Position numbers and translations under genes: made by a program
The notes under the pieces: model-generated
Databases searched by the model: none
What the model was told of the DNA's origin: nothing
Seen by the model: the letters and a program-made list of their open reading frames with translations, nothing else
NCBI GenBank assembly: GCA_028717865.1
Contig: JAQUMZ010000022.1
Location: forward strand, 1 to 14,065
Length of the DNA stretch: 14,065 nucleotides
Direction: 5' to 3'
Origin: Elusimicrobiota bacterium
GTDB lineage: Bacteria; Elusimicrobiota; Elusimicrobia; UBA1565; UBA9628
Shown: positions 7,281-14,065 of the stretch, in pieces
Position numbering within the stretch: position 1 is the stretch's first letter
Layout: each line of letters opens with the position of its first letter

Positions 7281-7721
7281 GTGCATCTCTATTGCGTCGA
7301 CGGCTCCAACGTGGTGCGCATGCTCTGGGGTTACGGCGGGCCGGAGTTCCGGCGCCAGGAGGAGGACGACTGCGCCACGCTCGTGGAGGGCTTCGCGGTG
7401 TTGTGCCGGGCCTGGGCCGGCTGCATGGAGGCCGAGGTGTTCTTTGACGGGGGCGCCAGGCGCTGGCCGCGCCCGGTCGCGGGGACGGATAATTTGCGCG
7501 TGCGCTTTTCCTCCGAGGAACCGGCCGACGTTCTCATCCTCGACCGGGTGCGGGCGCGGGCGTTTTCGGGGGGCGGGGGCGCTACGGTCGTGACCGGGGA
7601 CGGCGAATTGGGCCGCCGCTGCCGGCAGGAAGGCGGGCGTTGGCTGCGCGTGGCATCCGCGGGCGGCCTGGAGGCGATTTTGCGGCGCATAGAAAGCAGG
7701 TTTTCGCGGCGGGGCGCTTGA
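7281..7721 (+). CDS. YacP-like NYN/PIN-fold domain protein (putative RNase)
   Basis: This 146-residue, single-domain protein resembles the YacP/NYN branch of PIN-fold nucleases. It opens directly with the first strand and the motif VDGSN (D7), followed by an alpha-helical stretch. Next come FFDGG (D56), the FSSEEPADVLILD segment (D83, D88) and VTGDGELG (D107). These acidic residues correspond to the metal-binding positions of the family, so metal-dependent RNA cleavage is plausible. I chose GTG at 7281 because the family starts at the hydrophobic strand just before VDG; longer upstream readings add a Cys/Pro-rich stretch with no family resemblance. The stop TGA shares bases with the TTG start of the oxidase gene (TTGA), so the two are probably translationally coupled. 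RNA targets are unknown, and the link to an amine oxidase is not explained by known pathways. Confidence 0.8.
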   Translation: MHLYCVDGSNVVRMLWGYGGPEFRRQEEDDCATLVEGFAVLCRAWAGCMEAEVFFDGGARRWPRPVAGTDNLRVRFSSEEPADVLILDRVRARAFSGGGGATVVTGDGELGRRCRQEGGRWLRVASAGGLEAILRRIESRFSRRGA

Positions 7722-8845
7722 AGAACACGACCGTAGTGGTGGGCGGCGGGATCATGGGAGCCAGCGCCGCTTACTGGCTGTCGCGGGCCGGCCGCAACGT
7801 CATCCTCCTCGACCAGGCCGAGGTCCCGAACCGGCATGCCGCCTCCGGCGACCAATTGCGGATATTCCGCATGACCTACGGCAAGGACGCCTTTTACACC
7901 GACATGGCGGCCAAGAGCCTGCCCCTGTGGTCCGAGCTCAGCCAGCAGAGCTCGGACAAGTTTCTGGTGCAGAACGGCTTCCTCGACTTGGCCGTGAAAG
8001 CCCACGGCTACGAGGAGCAGTGCCTCAAGGTGCTCAAGGATCACGGCCGGCCGTGCCAGATCCTGCAAAAGGGCGATTTGCGCCGCTATTACCCGATGAT
8101 GAATTCTCGGGCCTTTCGCTTCGGCCTGCTGCATCGCGAGGGCGGCATGATCTGGGCCATGCGCGCGGTGTCGGCCATCCTGGGACTCTGCCAGCGCAAG
8201 GGCGTGAAGGTCCGCTCCCGTGTCGAGGTGGCGGGGGTGGCCAAGTCGGGGGGGCGCATCACCGGGCTCAAGGACCGCGCCGGGCGCTCCTGGCCGGCCG
8301 AGGACTACCTTTTCGCCCCGGGAGCCTGGACCGGCCAACTGCTCAAGGGGTGGCGCCTGCCCATCAAGGTGACCCGGCAGTCCCAAATCTACCTGCGGCC
8401 GCCGTTCAATCGCGGCCGCTACCGGGCCGAGCATTTCCCGCCTTTTCTGATCAAGAGCGCCGGCTTCTACGGCCTGCCCATGCATATTCACGGCTTCATG
8501 AAGATCGGCGAGCTGGGCCAGGGGGCTCCGGGCCGGCCCGGGGACGCGCCGGAGCGTGAGGTTTCCCCGGCTTTCGAGCGCAAGGTCCGGGCCTTCCTCA
8601 AGCGTTATATCCCCGAATTGGCCGGCTTCACCGAGTGCGAGGGCCACGTGAACTACTACGCCAACACCAGGGACGGCGACTTCATCGTCGACCGGCTGCC
8701 CGGCTGCTCCAACGGCTATTTGATGGCGGGCTTCTCCGGGCACGGCTTCAAATTCGCGCCGCTGCTGGGCCAGGCGGCGGCCCAGCTGATCGTGGGCGGC
8801 AAATCCGACCTAAACCTCCACCGCTTCCGCCTGGGCCGTTTCTAA
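7718..8845 (+). CDS. FAD-dependent amine oxidase of the DAO superfamily, MSOX/MTOX-like
   Basis: This 375-residue flavoprotein resembles monomeric sarcosine oxidase and N-methyltryptophan oxidase, which oxidise secondary amines and make hydrogen peroxide. The dinucleotide-binding fold is at the start (VVVGGGIMGAS, 6-16, with the acidic strand end near D32). SGDQLRIFR at 43-51 matches the family's flavin-contacting region. GFMKIG (K262) aligns with the oxygen-activating lysine of MSOX (K265), and GFSGHGFKF (338-346, K345) with its C-terminal flavin motif. The segment that carries the covalent-FAD cysteine in MSOX (CMYT-x-T-x-D) reads NYYANTRD here, with Asn312 in the cysteine position. FAD is therefore probably bound non-covalently, or the enzyme is a dehydrogenase. 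The start TTG at 7718 overlaps the NYN stop; it keeps the first strand intact, unlike later GTG codons. The substrate cannot be told from sequence. Confidence 0.9.
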   Translation: MKNTTVVVGGGIMGASAAYWLSRAGRNVILLDQAEVPNRHAASGDQLRIFRMTYGKDAFYTDMAAKSLPLWSELSQQSSDKFLVQNGFLDLAVKAHGYEEQCLKVLKDHGRPCQILQKGDLRRYYPMMNSRAFRFGLLHREGGMIWAMRAVSAILGLCQRKGVKVRSRVEVAGVAKSGGRITGLKDRAGRSWPAEDYLFAPGAWTGQLLKGWRLPIKVTRQSQIYLRPPFNRGRYRAEHFPPFLIKSAGFYGLPMHIHGFMKIGELGQGAPGRPGDAPEREVSPAFERKVRAFLKRYIPELAGFTECEGHVNYYANTRDGDFIVDRLPGCSNGYLMAGFSGHGFKFAPLLGQAAAQLIVGGKSDLNLHRFRLGRF

Positions 8846-8858
8846 ACGGTGCCCCGCT

Positions 8859-8885
8859 TTCACGTATTCACGTATTTCACGTATT
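8859..8885 (+). repeat. Triple short direct repeat of CACGTATT
   Basis: CACGTATT occurs at 8861-8868, 8869-8876 and 8878-8885, i.e. with 8- and 9-bp periods, just after the oxidase stop codon. It does not form a hairpin. It may be a slippage tract or a binding-site cluster upstream of the malic enzyme promoter; no function can be assigned. Confidence 0.6.
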
Positions 8886-8931
8886 CGAGCTGTTTTCCGC
8901 GATGCGTCCCGCCGCCTCTGTCATTCCACTA

Positions 8932-8977
8932 TAAATATTTCTTATAATCGGTCTGCCTTAAATATTTCGCCAGGGGG
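8932..8977 (+). promoter_or_regulatory. Malic enzyme promoter, duplicated palindrome and ribosome binding site
   Basis: A perfect TATAAT lies at 8943-8948. It is bracketed by two exact copies of TAAATATTTC (8932-8941 and 8959-8968), each containing the 8-bp palindrome AAATATTT, 27 bp apart. A second possible -10, TATAAA, is at 8930-8935. No good -35 is seen. AGGGGG (8972-8977) lies 7 bases before the ATG and is the clearest Shine-Dalgarno sequence in the window. The paired palindromes around the -10 look like repressor operators, which is inference. Confidence 0.55.
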
Positions 8978-8984
8978 CCCCGAT

Positions 8985-10337
8985 ATGCCGACATCCTCAA
9001 CCCGGAAGCTGACCAAGGAAGAGCTCATTGCCAAGGCGCAGAAGCCGTCCGAAGACGCCATGCGGCTGCACCCGTTCTACCAGGGCAAGGTGGAGGTGTC
9101 TCCCAAGTGCTGCGTCCGGGATTTCGACGATTTCGCCATCTGGTATTCCCCCGGCGTGGCGGCCCCGTGCAAGGACATCCAGAAGAATCCGGAAAAAGTC
9201 TTCGAGCATACCAACAAGGCCAACATGGTCGCCGTGGTCTCGGACGGCACCCGGGTGCTCGGCCTGGGCGACATCGGCGCCGAGGCCGCCATCCCGGTCA
9301 TGGAGGGCAAGGGCCTGCTCTTCAAGTACCTGGGCGGCGTCGACGCCTTCCCCATCTGCCTCAACACCAAGGATCCCGCCGAGATCATCCGCACCGTGGA
9401 GATCCTCCAGCCCTGCTTCGGCGGGATCAACCTGGAGGACATCTCCCAGCCCAAGTGCTTCACCGTCCTGGAGGAGCTGCGCAAGCGCTGCTCCATCCCG
9501 GTCTGGCACGACGACCAGCAGGGCACCGCCACGGTCTGCCTGGCGGGCCTCATCAACGCGCTCAAGATCGTGGGCAAGCGCATCCAGGACGTCAAGATCG
9601 TGCTCAACGGCGCGGGGGCGGCCAACATCCGCATCGGCACGCTCTACATGGCCTACGGCGCCAAGCCGGGGAATATGATCTACGTGGACTCCAAGGGCAC
9701 CCTGCACAAGGGCCGCGCGGACCTCAAGAACGCCCGCGAGAAGTGGTACATGTGCCAGCACACCAACGCCGGCAACGTCGTGGGCGGCGTGGCCGAGGCC
9801 TTGCGCGGCGCCGACGTGCTGTCGGCCTCCTCCACCCCCGGCCCGGACACCATCAAGAAGGAGTGCATCGGGGCGATGGCCAAGGACGCCATCTGCTTCC
9901 TGACCGCCAACCCCATCCCCGAGATGTGGCCTTGGGACGCCAAGGAGATGGGCGCGCGCATCGTGGGCACGGGCCGCTCGGACTTCGACAACCAGGTCAA
10001 CAACTCCCTGGGCTTTCCCGGCATCTTCCGCGGCACGCTGGACGTCCGCGCCAAGACCATCACGGACGAGATGTGCATCGCGGCCGCCACCGAGCTGGCC
10101 AAGTGCGCCGAAGACAAGGGGCTAAACGAGAACTACATCATCCCCAAGATGAGCGAGCGCGACATCTTCGCCCGCGAGGCCGTCGCCGTGGGCATGAAGG
10201 CCGTCGAGCAGGGCATCGCGCGCCGCCCGCTCAAGCGCGACGAGCTCTTCAAGGTCGCCACTCAGGCCATCGAGCGGGCGCGCAAGGATACCGACCTCCG
10301 GATGAAGGCCGGCATCATACCGGCCGCTCCGAAATAG
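8985..10337 (+). CDS. Malic enzyme (short form, oxidative malate decarboxylation)
   Basis: This 450-residue cytoplasmic enzyme should convert malate to pyruvate and CO2 with reduction of NAD(P), linking the TCA cycle to pyruvate supply. The malic N-domain holds YSPGVAAPC (Y54 as the likely catalytic tyrosine) and GDIGAEAAIPVMEGKGLLFK (95-114, K109 as the likely general base). INLEDISQPKCF (E151, D152) and WHDDQQGTA (D177) are the divalent-metal ligands. The NAD-binding domain begins with NGAGAANIRIG (208-218), in which the last glycine of the usual GAGAAG is replaced by Asn, and continues to TANPIPE, TGRSDF-x-NQVNN and GFPGIFRGTLDVRA. Length fits the short bacterial form without the phosphotransacetylase-like tail. 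Cofactor choice cannot be decided reliably; D235 at the second strand end leans towards NAD. The ATG has a strong ribosome binding site. It is a single-gene unit with no clear terminator after it. Confidence 0.95.
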   Translation: MPTSSTRKLTKEELIAKAQKPSEDAMRLHPFYQGKVEVSPKCCVRDFDDFAIWYSPGVAAPCKDIQKNPEKVFEHTNKANMVAVVSDGTRVLGLGDIGAEAAIPVMEGKGLLFKYLGGVDAFPICLNTKDPAEIIRTVEILQPCFGGINLEDISQPKCFTVLEELRKRCSIPVWHDDQQGTATVCLAGLINALKIVGKRIQDVKIVLNGAGAANIRIGTLYMAYGAKPGNMIYVDSKGTLHKGRADLKNAREKWYMCQHTNAGNVVGGVAEALRGADVLSASSTPGPDTIKKECIGAMAKDAICFLTANPIPEMWPWDAKEMGARIVGTGRSDFDNQVNNSLGFPGIFRGTLDVRAKTITDEMCIAAATELAKCAEDKGLNENYIIPKMSERDIFAREAVAVGMKAVEQGIARRPLKRDELFKVATQAIERARKDTDLRMKAGIIPAAPK

Positions 10338-10386
10338 CCGCGTCCGGGTCTTGACCGTTTCTTGACTCGCAAGGCCGCATCCTATT

Positions 10387-10413
10387 CCCGGCCCTCCGTG
10401 GAGAGCCGGGAGG
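10387..10413 (+). promoter_or_regulatory. Hairpin overlapping the Shine-Dalgarno of the small membrane-anchored protein
   Basis: CCCGGC (10387-10392) pairs with GCCGGG (10405-10410), and CTC/GAG pairs extend the stem past one C-A mismatch to a CGTG loop. The ribosome binding site GGGAGG (10408-10413), 6 bases before the ATG, shares its first three bases with the right arm. The hairpin could limit initiation or end the malic enzyme transcript, but there is no T tract, so a terminator is unlikely. Confidence 0.4.
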
Positions 10414-10419
10414 CGGCCT

Positions 10420-11007
10420 ATGAAGGCGAAAATAGCGGCCATCGTCCTGATCGGGGCGGTCCTGGGTCTGATCATATACGGCGGCACCCGCTGGCCGCCC
10501 GCCACGAGCGGGCGCATGGCGGCGCAGGAGGCCGTCCAACAATCGCATTCCTGGCGGCCGGCTTCCCGCCGGCTCGTGGCGCTCATGATCGAGAAATACG
10601 GGCCTCCGAGCCGGATTTCCGCGGAGCGCGTGGTCTGGGGCCGGCGCGGGCCGTGGAAGCGGATCGCGGTGAGCCGGGCTTCCGCGCGGCCGCTGGAGCA
10701 GGTCGTGGAGTACGCGGTGCCGGAGAGCCGGAGCGCGCAGTTGCGCCGGTTCGGCCGCGGGCTGACCGTGATCGATCCCGCCAAGGGCGAACTGGGCGCG
10801 GCCTCGGACCGCGAGTCGCGCAATGTCCTGGCCCTGAACCTGGCCTACGACATCGCCACGGGCCGCCGGACGCCCGAGCAGGCCGGCCGGTTCTACGACT
10901 CCACCCTGAGGCTGGCGGCGGCGGGCAAGAGCTCGCCCTACCTGGAGCGGCTGATGTTTCCGACCGCGGAGCGCGAGTACTACCCCTACACGAGGCCGCC
11001 GTTCTAG
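10420..11007 (+). CDS. Small membrane-anchored or exported protein of unknown function
   Basis: I do not recognise this 195-residue protein. It starts with two lysines and a hydrophobic helix (about residues 5-21) with no clear cleavage site, so it is probably anchored in the inner membrane with the rest outside. The remaining part is basic and mixed: a helix-like stretch with ALMIEKYGPP at about 54-63, a strand-like ERVVWGRRGPWKRIAV at 69-84, then LEQVVEYAVP (92-101). The region after 125 is helical, with TGRRTPEQAGRFYDSTLRL (147-165). It ends in a Tyr/Pro-rich tail. No catalytic motif is visible. The start is well supported by GGGAGG 6 bases ahead. The gene is convergent with tyrS, only 9 bases away, so the two transcripts probably overlap. 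GC content and codon use match the neighbours. Confidence 0.8.
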   Translation: MKAKIAAIVLIGAVLGLIIYGGTRWPPATSGRMAAQEAVQQSHSWRPASRRLVALMIEKYGPPSRISAERVVWGRRGPWKRIAVSRASARPLEQVVEYAVPESRSAQLRRFGRGLTVIDPAKGELGAASDRESRNVLALNLAYDIATGRRTPEQAGRFYDSTLRLAAAGKSSPYLERLMFPTAEREYYPYTRPPF

Positions 11008-11016
11008 GCCGAGCGG

Positions 11017-12291
11017 CTACTCGAAGCGCAATAGGCAGGTTTCCTTCCTGCCCTTGCGCAGCAGCAGCCAGCGGCCGAAGAGCAGTTCGGAGCGCGTCAG
11101 CTTCTCCTCCGCGGCGGCCTTGCGGTTGTTGAGGTAGACCCCGCCCTGCTCCAGCAGCCGGCGGGTCTCGTTGCGGCTTTTGGCCAGTCCCGCCTTGACT
11201 AGGGCGTCGCCGAGGGGAATGCCGGCGGCCAACTCGGACTCCGGCAGGACCAGGGTGTGGGCGTCGGCGAATATTTCCCGGAAGACGGCTTCGGGGACGT
11301 CGCGGATGGCCTCGCTGAATATCACCTCCGAGGCCTTGGCCACCGCGTCGGCCTGGGCCTCGCCATGGATCAGGGCGGTGACCTCCCAGGCCAGCTTCTT
11401 CTGGGCCCGGCGCTCGTGGGGAGCCGCGGCCGTGGCGCGTTCCAGCTCCTCGATGACGCCGCGCTCGAGGAATGTGAAAAGCTTGAGGTAGGAGACCACG
11501 TCCCGGTCCTCGGCGTTGATCAGGCATTGATAGAAGCGGTAGGGCGTGGTCAGCGCGGGGTCCAGCCAGGCGCTGGTTCCCTTCTCGGTCTTTCCGAACT
11601 TCTGGCCCGAGGCGGTGGTCAGCAGGGGAAAGGTCAGGCCGTAGACCTCCTTGGCGCGCAGCTTGCGCACCAGGTCTATGCCCAGGGTGATGTTGCCCCA
11701 CTGGTCGTCGCCCCCGAGTTGGACCAGGCAGCCCAACTCGTCGAACAGGTGCAGGAAATCGTGCGCCTGCAGGATCATGTAGGAAAACTCGGTGTAGGAA
11801 AGCGATTGCTCCCGTTCCAGCCGCCGCTTGACCGACTCCTTCTCCAGCATGTCCTTGATCGTGATATGCTTGCCGACCTCGCGCAAAAAATCGAGATAAG
11901 AATATTTGCCGGTCCAGTCGGCGTTGTTGACCATGATCGCGGCGTTTTCGCCCTCGAACGAGAAGAACCGCTGTAGTTGGCGGCGCACGGCTTCCTTGTT
12001 TTCGCGGGTGGCCTCCGGAGTCAGCAGCACCCGTTCCTCGGATTTGCCGCTGGGGTCTCCGATCATGCCCGTGGCCCCGCCCAACAGGATGATCGGGGTG
12101 TGCCCCGCCCGCTGCAAATGGGCCAGGGCCATGATCGGCACCAGATGGCCCAGGTGCAGGGAGGCTCCGGTAGGGTCGAAGCCGGCGTAGCATTTGATTT
12201 TTCGGCGGGACAACAGCGCTTCCACCTCGGGGCTGGTCTGCTGCTTGATGAAACCGCGCCAACGCAGGGTTTCGTAGGCCGACTGGCTCAT
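11017..12291 (-). CDS. tyrS: Tyrosyl-tRNA synthetase
   Basis: This 424-residue class I synthetase attaches tyrosine to tRNA-Tyr in the cytoplasm. The Rossmann domain shows the tyrosine/ATP site in YAGFDPTGASLHLGHL (35-50), with HLGH at 46-49 as the HIGH motif. GATGMIGDPSGK (72-83) is typical of the TyrS family. YMILQAHDF (171-179) and QLGGDDQWGNI (191-201) are the tyrosine-binding blocks. The KMSKS loop reads KFGKT at 231-235, as is common in bacterial TyrRS. A C-terminal S4-type RNA-binding domain covers about 358-424 (GDALVKAGLAKSRNETRRLL, then GGVYLNNRK). The length is normal and all motifs are intact, so it should be the functional cellular enzyme. No T-box leader exists: the -10 box lies only 8 bases before the ATG, leaving essentially no untranslated leader. 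Confidence 0.97.
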   Translation of the reverse strand: MSQSAYETLRWRGFIKQQTSPEVEALLSRRKIKCYAGFDPTGASLHLGHLVPIMALAHLQRAGHTPIILLGGATGMIGDPSGKSEERVLLTPEATRENKEAVRRQLQRFFSFEGENAAIMVNNADWTGKYSYLDFLREVGKHITIKDMLEKESVKRRLEREQSLSYTEFSYMILQAHDFLHLFDELGCLVQLGGDDQWGNITLGIDLVRKLRAKEVYGLTFPLLTTASGQKFGKTEKGTSAWLDPALTTPYRFYQCLINAEDRDVVSYLKLFTFLERGVIEELERATAAAPHERRAQKKLAWEVTALIHGEAQADAVAKASEVIFSEAIRDVPEAVFREIFADAHTLVLPESELAAGIPLGDALVKAGLAKSRNETRRLLEQGGVYLNNRKAAAEEKLTRSELLFGRWLLLRKGRKETCLLRFE

Positions 12292-12299
12292 GGGTGGGG

Positions 12300-12305
12300 A
12301 TTATA
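12300..12305 (-). promoter_or_regulatory. -10 box of tyrS, leaderless arrangement
   Basis: A perfect TATAAT on the minus strand (12305-12300) is followed by only 8 bases (all C and A) and then the ATG of tyrS. Transcription would start within one or two bases of the ATG. No Shine-Dalgarno sequence is possible there. No convincing -35 is visible. Confidence 0.5.
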
Positions 12306-12399
12306 CACAATGCGGCGGCTCCGGGTCCCGAAACGGGCTGGGTCCTCTGCCGGGAGATTATCGTCCCAAGGACCTATCCAGGCCGGTCCGCGGCGGCGG

Positions 12400-12405
12400 T
12401 AAAAT
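12400..12405 (+). promoter_or_regulatory. Possible -10 box of the polytopic membrane protein gene
   Basis: TAAAAT (5 of 6 to consensus) lies 6 bases before the ATG at 12412, so transcription would begin at or next to that A, giving a leaderless mRNA. It sits in an AT-rich patch of the 120-bp divergent region between tyrS and this gene. No -35 match is seen. Confidence 0.4.
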
Positions 12406-12411
12406 AAGATA

Positions 12412-14065
12412 ATGAGGTTTATGCCCGCATTTAAATATTCCCTTTCCATTATTATGGCCGCCGTTTTGTCGGTCTTGAGCCCCGGCCTCGGCGCCTATGA
12501 GGCCGTCGCGGGCCAATTCGCCGCGGCCGGCCGTCCCGCGGGCCGATCCGCGGCGGCGCCCGCCGTCGGCGGACTTGGACGCGGCGCGAGCGGTTCTTCG
12601 CTTTCGCCCGGGCGCGAGCTGTCGGCGGTCCAGCTTTCCGGGTTGCCGGCCTTGCCGCGCGCGGCGGTCGTTTCGGGCGGCTTGGAGACGCATGTTTCCA
12701 TGGCTCCGCCGGCGGTTGTTCCAGCGGAACGCGCTCCGGCCTCCGTTTCCGGCCGGGTCGCCGGATTGGAGAGACAGGTCGCGCTGGAGCTCGGTTCCGT
12801 CGGCGACTTATCGCGCGCCGGGCCCGAGACGGCCCGGAACGCGGGCCTGCGCCTGGGATCCATCCTGCTCGCGGCGCCGGCCGCGGCCGGTTCCGGTGAC
12901 GAGTTTTCGCCCGAGCCTTCCGCCCTCGACGAGCTGTCCGGCGGCTTTTTGGCCCGGCCCGCCGGCGAGGATATCTCGGCCAGCGCCCAGGACTATTTCG
13001 GGTCGGGCGAGACCCGGGTGCTGCGCAGCCTGCCCGAGATGAAGGACCAGGGCGCGGCTCCCAAGGCGGTCCGCTCCCTAGGCGCGCGCCTGGCCGCCTC
13101 CGGCATGGCCCTGCTGCCCGCGATATTCATAGGCTGGCCCCTGTTGAGCGCGGGCGCCCTCGCGGCCGGTTCCTTCGTGGTTTTATCGAGTGCTCTGGTG
13201 GCCTCTCTGCCTTACCTCGGGGCGCAAGCGCCCCTGGCCGCGCGCGTGGCCCCCGGTGCGTCGGTTTTGGCCTCGGGAGCGCTGGCCGCCGTGTCCGGCG
13301 CCTATGCGATAGGAGGCTTGGCGGCCTTGGGGGGCTGGGGCCTGATGCGTTACGGCCGCTATTTGCGGGCAGGCGATCTTTCCGAGAGCGATAAGGTGCT
13401 GTCCGCTTTCTTCGGAGGCTTGGGCGCCGTGGTCGGGACCGGCCTGACCTGGCTGGCTCCGGCCGGCTGGATGGCTGCGGCCGCCATAGTGCTTTCCTAC
13501 CCGGCCGCGGCGCTGCTCTTGATCCACCTGCCTTCCTGGTTCGGCGCCGGGATGGCGCAGGCCTTCGGGGCGGCCTTGAAGGGAATGCGCGGCCTGGAGC
13601 GGGTCGAGTCGTCCCTGCGCCGGGACACGATCCTCTATCCGCTCTTGCGCCTGTTCACGCGGGAGCGGCTGAAGCAATCGTTGTGGAACGGGATCTGGCT
13701 TTCGGGCATTTGGATTCCGGTGCGCATATCCCAGGCCGTCCAGTGGCTGCTGGCGCTCGGCGGCGGGCTGGCCGTGGGCGCCTTGCAAGCGCCGGTCATG
13801 TTCCTTTGGGGCTCCGCGCACGACCTCAAGCCGGATTCCCGGGCCGCCAAATTTTTCGCGGCCTGGGCCCATTTCGTGTTCGACAACGTGCAAGGCGGCA
13901 AGAAGGCCGTTTTCAACCGCTTCGAGGCGCCGCTCATTCCCTATGCCAATTCGGACCGGCTGATCCTGAGCCTGCCCGCGGCCGCCGCGATTCGCCTGCT
14001 GCAATGGGGCTGGCTGGTCTACTCCCTGGCCGGGACCGTGGTCCTCGGAGCCGTCGGCTTCTTCC
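12412..14065 (+). CDS. Polytopic membrane protein with signal-like N-terminus, incomplete at the window end
   Basis: The frame is open without a stop from the ATG at 12412 to the last base (at least 551 residues), so the gene continues outside the window. The first residues carry Arg2 and Lys8 and a hydrophobic core (about 10-25) ending near a Gly-Ala-Tyr site, resembling a signal peptide or first membrane helix. Residues about 30-220 are Ala/Gly/Pro/Ser-rich, low in hydrophobic runs and without a known domain. From about 224 hydrophobic segments crowd together: about 224-268, 285-318, 329-372, 424-467 and 523-551, each long enough for one or two membrane helices. A charged loop at about 387-423 and an amphipathic HFVFDNVQGGKK loop lie between them. 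I recognise no family. An in-frame ATG at 12421 has GAGG 3 bases ahead; I prefer 12412 because of the leaderless-type -10, but either is possible. Confidence 0.75.
   Translation, partial: MRFMPAFKYSLSIIMAAVLSVLSPGLGAYEAVAGQFAAAGRPAGRSAAAPAVGGLGRGASGSSLSPGRELSAVQLSGLPALPRAAVVSGGLETHVSMAPPAVVPAERAPASVSGRVAGLERQVALELGSVGDLSRAGPETARNAGLRLGSILLAAPAAAGSGDEFSPEPSALDELSGGFLARPAGEDISASAQDYFGSGETRVLRSLPEMKDQGAAPKAVRSLGARLAASGMALLPAIFIGWPLLSAGALAAGSFVVLSSALVASLPYLGAQAPLAARVAPGASVLASGALAAVSGAYAIGGLAALGGWGLMRYGRYLRAGDLSESDKVLSAFFGGLGAVVGTGLTWLAPAGWMAAAAIVLSYPAAALLLIHLPSWFGAGMAQAFGAALKGMRGLERVESSLRRDTILYPLLRLFTRERLKQSLWNGIWLSGIWIPVRISQAVQWLLALGGGLAVGALQAPVMFLWGSAHDLKPDSRAAKFFAAWAHFVFDNVQGGKKAVFNRFEAPLIPYANSDRLILSLPAAAAIRLLQWGWLVYSLAGTVVLGAVGFF

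Noticed and set aside
8859..8885. CRISPR or phage attachment interpretation of the CACGTATT triplet
   Set aside because: Units are only 8 bp with no spacers, and there is no integrase nearby.
10583..12310. 575-codon minus-strand frame over tyrS and the small membrane-anchored gene
   Set aside because: It lies one frame off tyrS, which has all TyrRS motifs; the sequence is low-complexity Arg/Gly/Pro.
13183..14004. 273-codon minus-strand frame within the polytopic membrane protein
   Set aside because: Gln/Gly/Arg-rich with no motif; the plus-strand frame is open over its full length and has coherent membrane segments.

Overview
The window is a stretch of very GC-rich bacterial chromosome (about 70% G+C by eye, strong third-position GC) carrying ten genes. 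There is no rRNA, tRNA, CRISPR array or recognisable transposase, and no gap between genes exceeds about 190 bases. Secreted or membrane proteins with Sec-type signal peptides, two of them with long Ala/Pro/Gly-rich segments behind the signal, plus a TPR-linked Ser/Thr kinase, suggest a little-studied diderm lineage. Elusimicrobiota is my best guess from the general style of the proteins; this is inference, not proof.

Left part (15-3395): two tandem, overlapping, paralogous secreted proteins with a HEARH (HExxH) zinc-peptidase-like motif meet a convergent gene for an exported PDZ-containing S41 (C-terminal processing/Prc-like) protease, with interlocked stop codons. All three probably act outside the cytoplasm.

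Centre-left (3470-4723): one AAA+ ATPase gene with Orc1/Cdc6-like features is markedly AT-richer than everything around it. It is bracketed by an imperfect 11-bp direct repeat and preceded by 12-bp repeats phased at exactly 21 bp. It looks like a recently acquired single-gene cassette and is the most unusual item in the window.

Centre (4910-8845): a membrane Ser/Thr kinase with an N-terminal, probably extracytoplasmic, TPR sensor is divergent from a coupled pair: a small YacP/NYN-type nuclease-like protein and an MSOX-like FAD amine oxidase that lacks the usual covalent-flavin cysteine.

Right part (8985-14065): a short-form malic enzyme with a duplicated AT-rich palindrome around its -10 box, a small membrane-anchored protein of unknown function, convergent tyrosyl-tRNA synthetase, and the start of a large polytopic membrane protein that runs off the window.

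Several genes have a TATAAT-like -10 box only 6-13 bp before the start codon and little or no Shine-Dalgarno sequence, implying leaderless or near-leaderless mRNAs. The malic enzyme and the small membrane protein have conventional ribosome binding sites. The genes look like a mix of envelope proteolysis/signalling and housekeeping; apart from the NYN-oxidase pair and the tandem HEARH pair I see no obvious multi-gene pathway.
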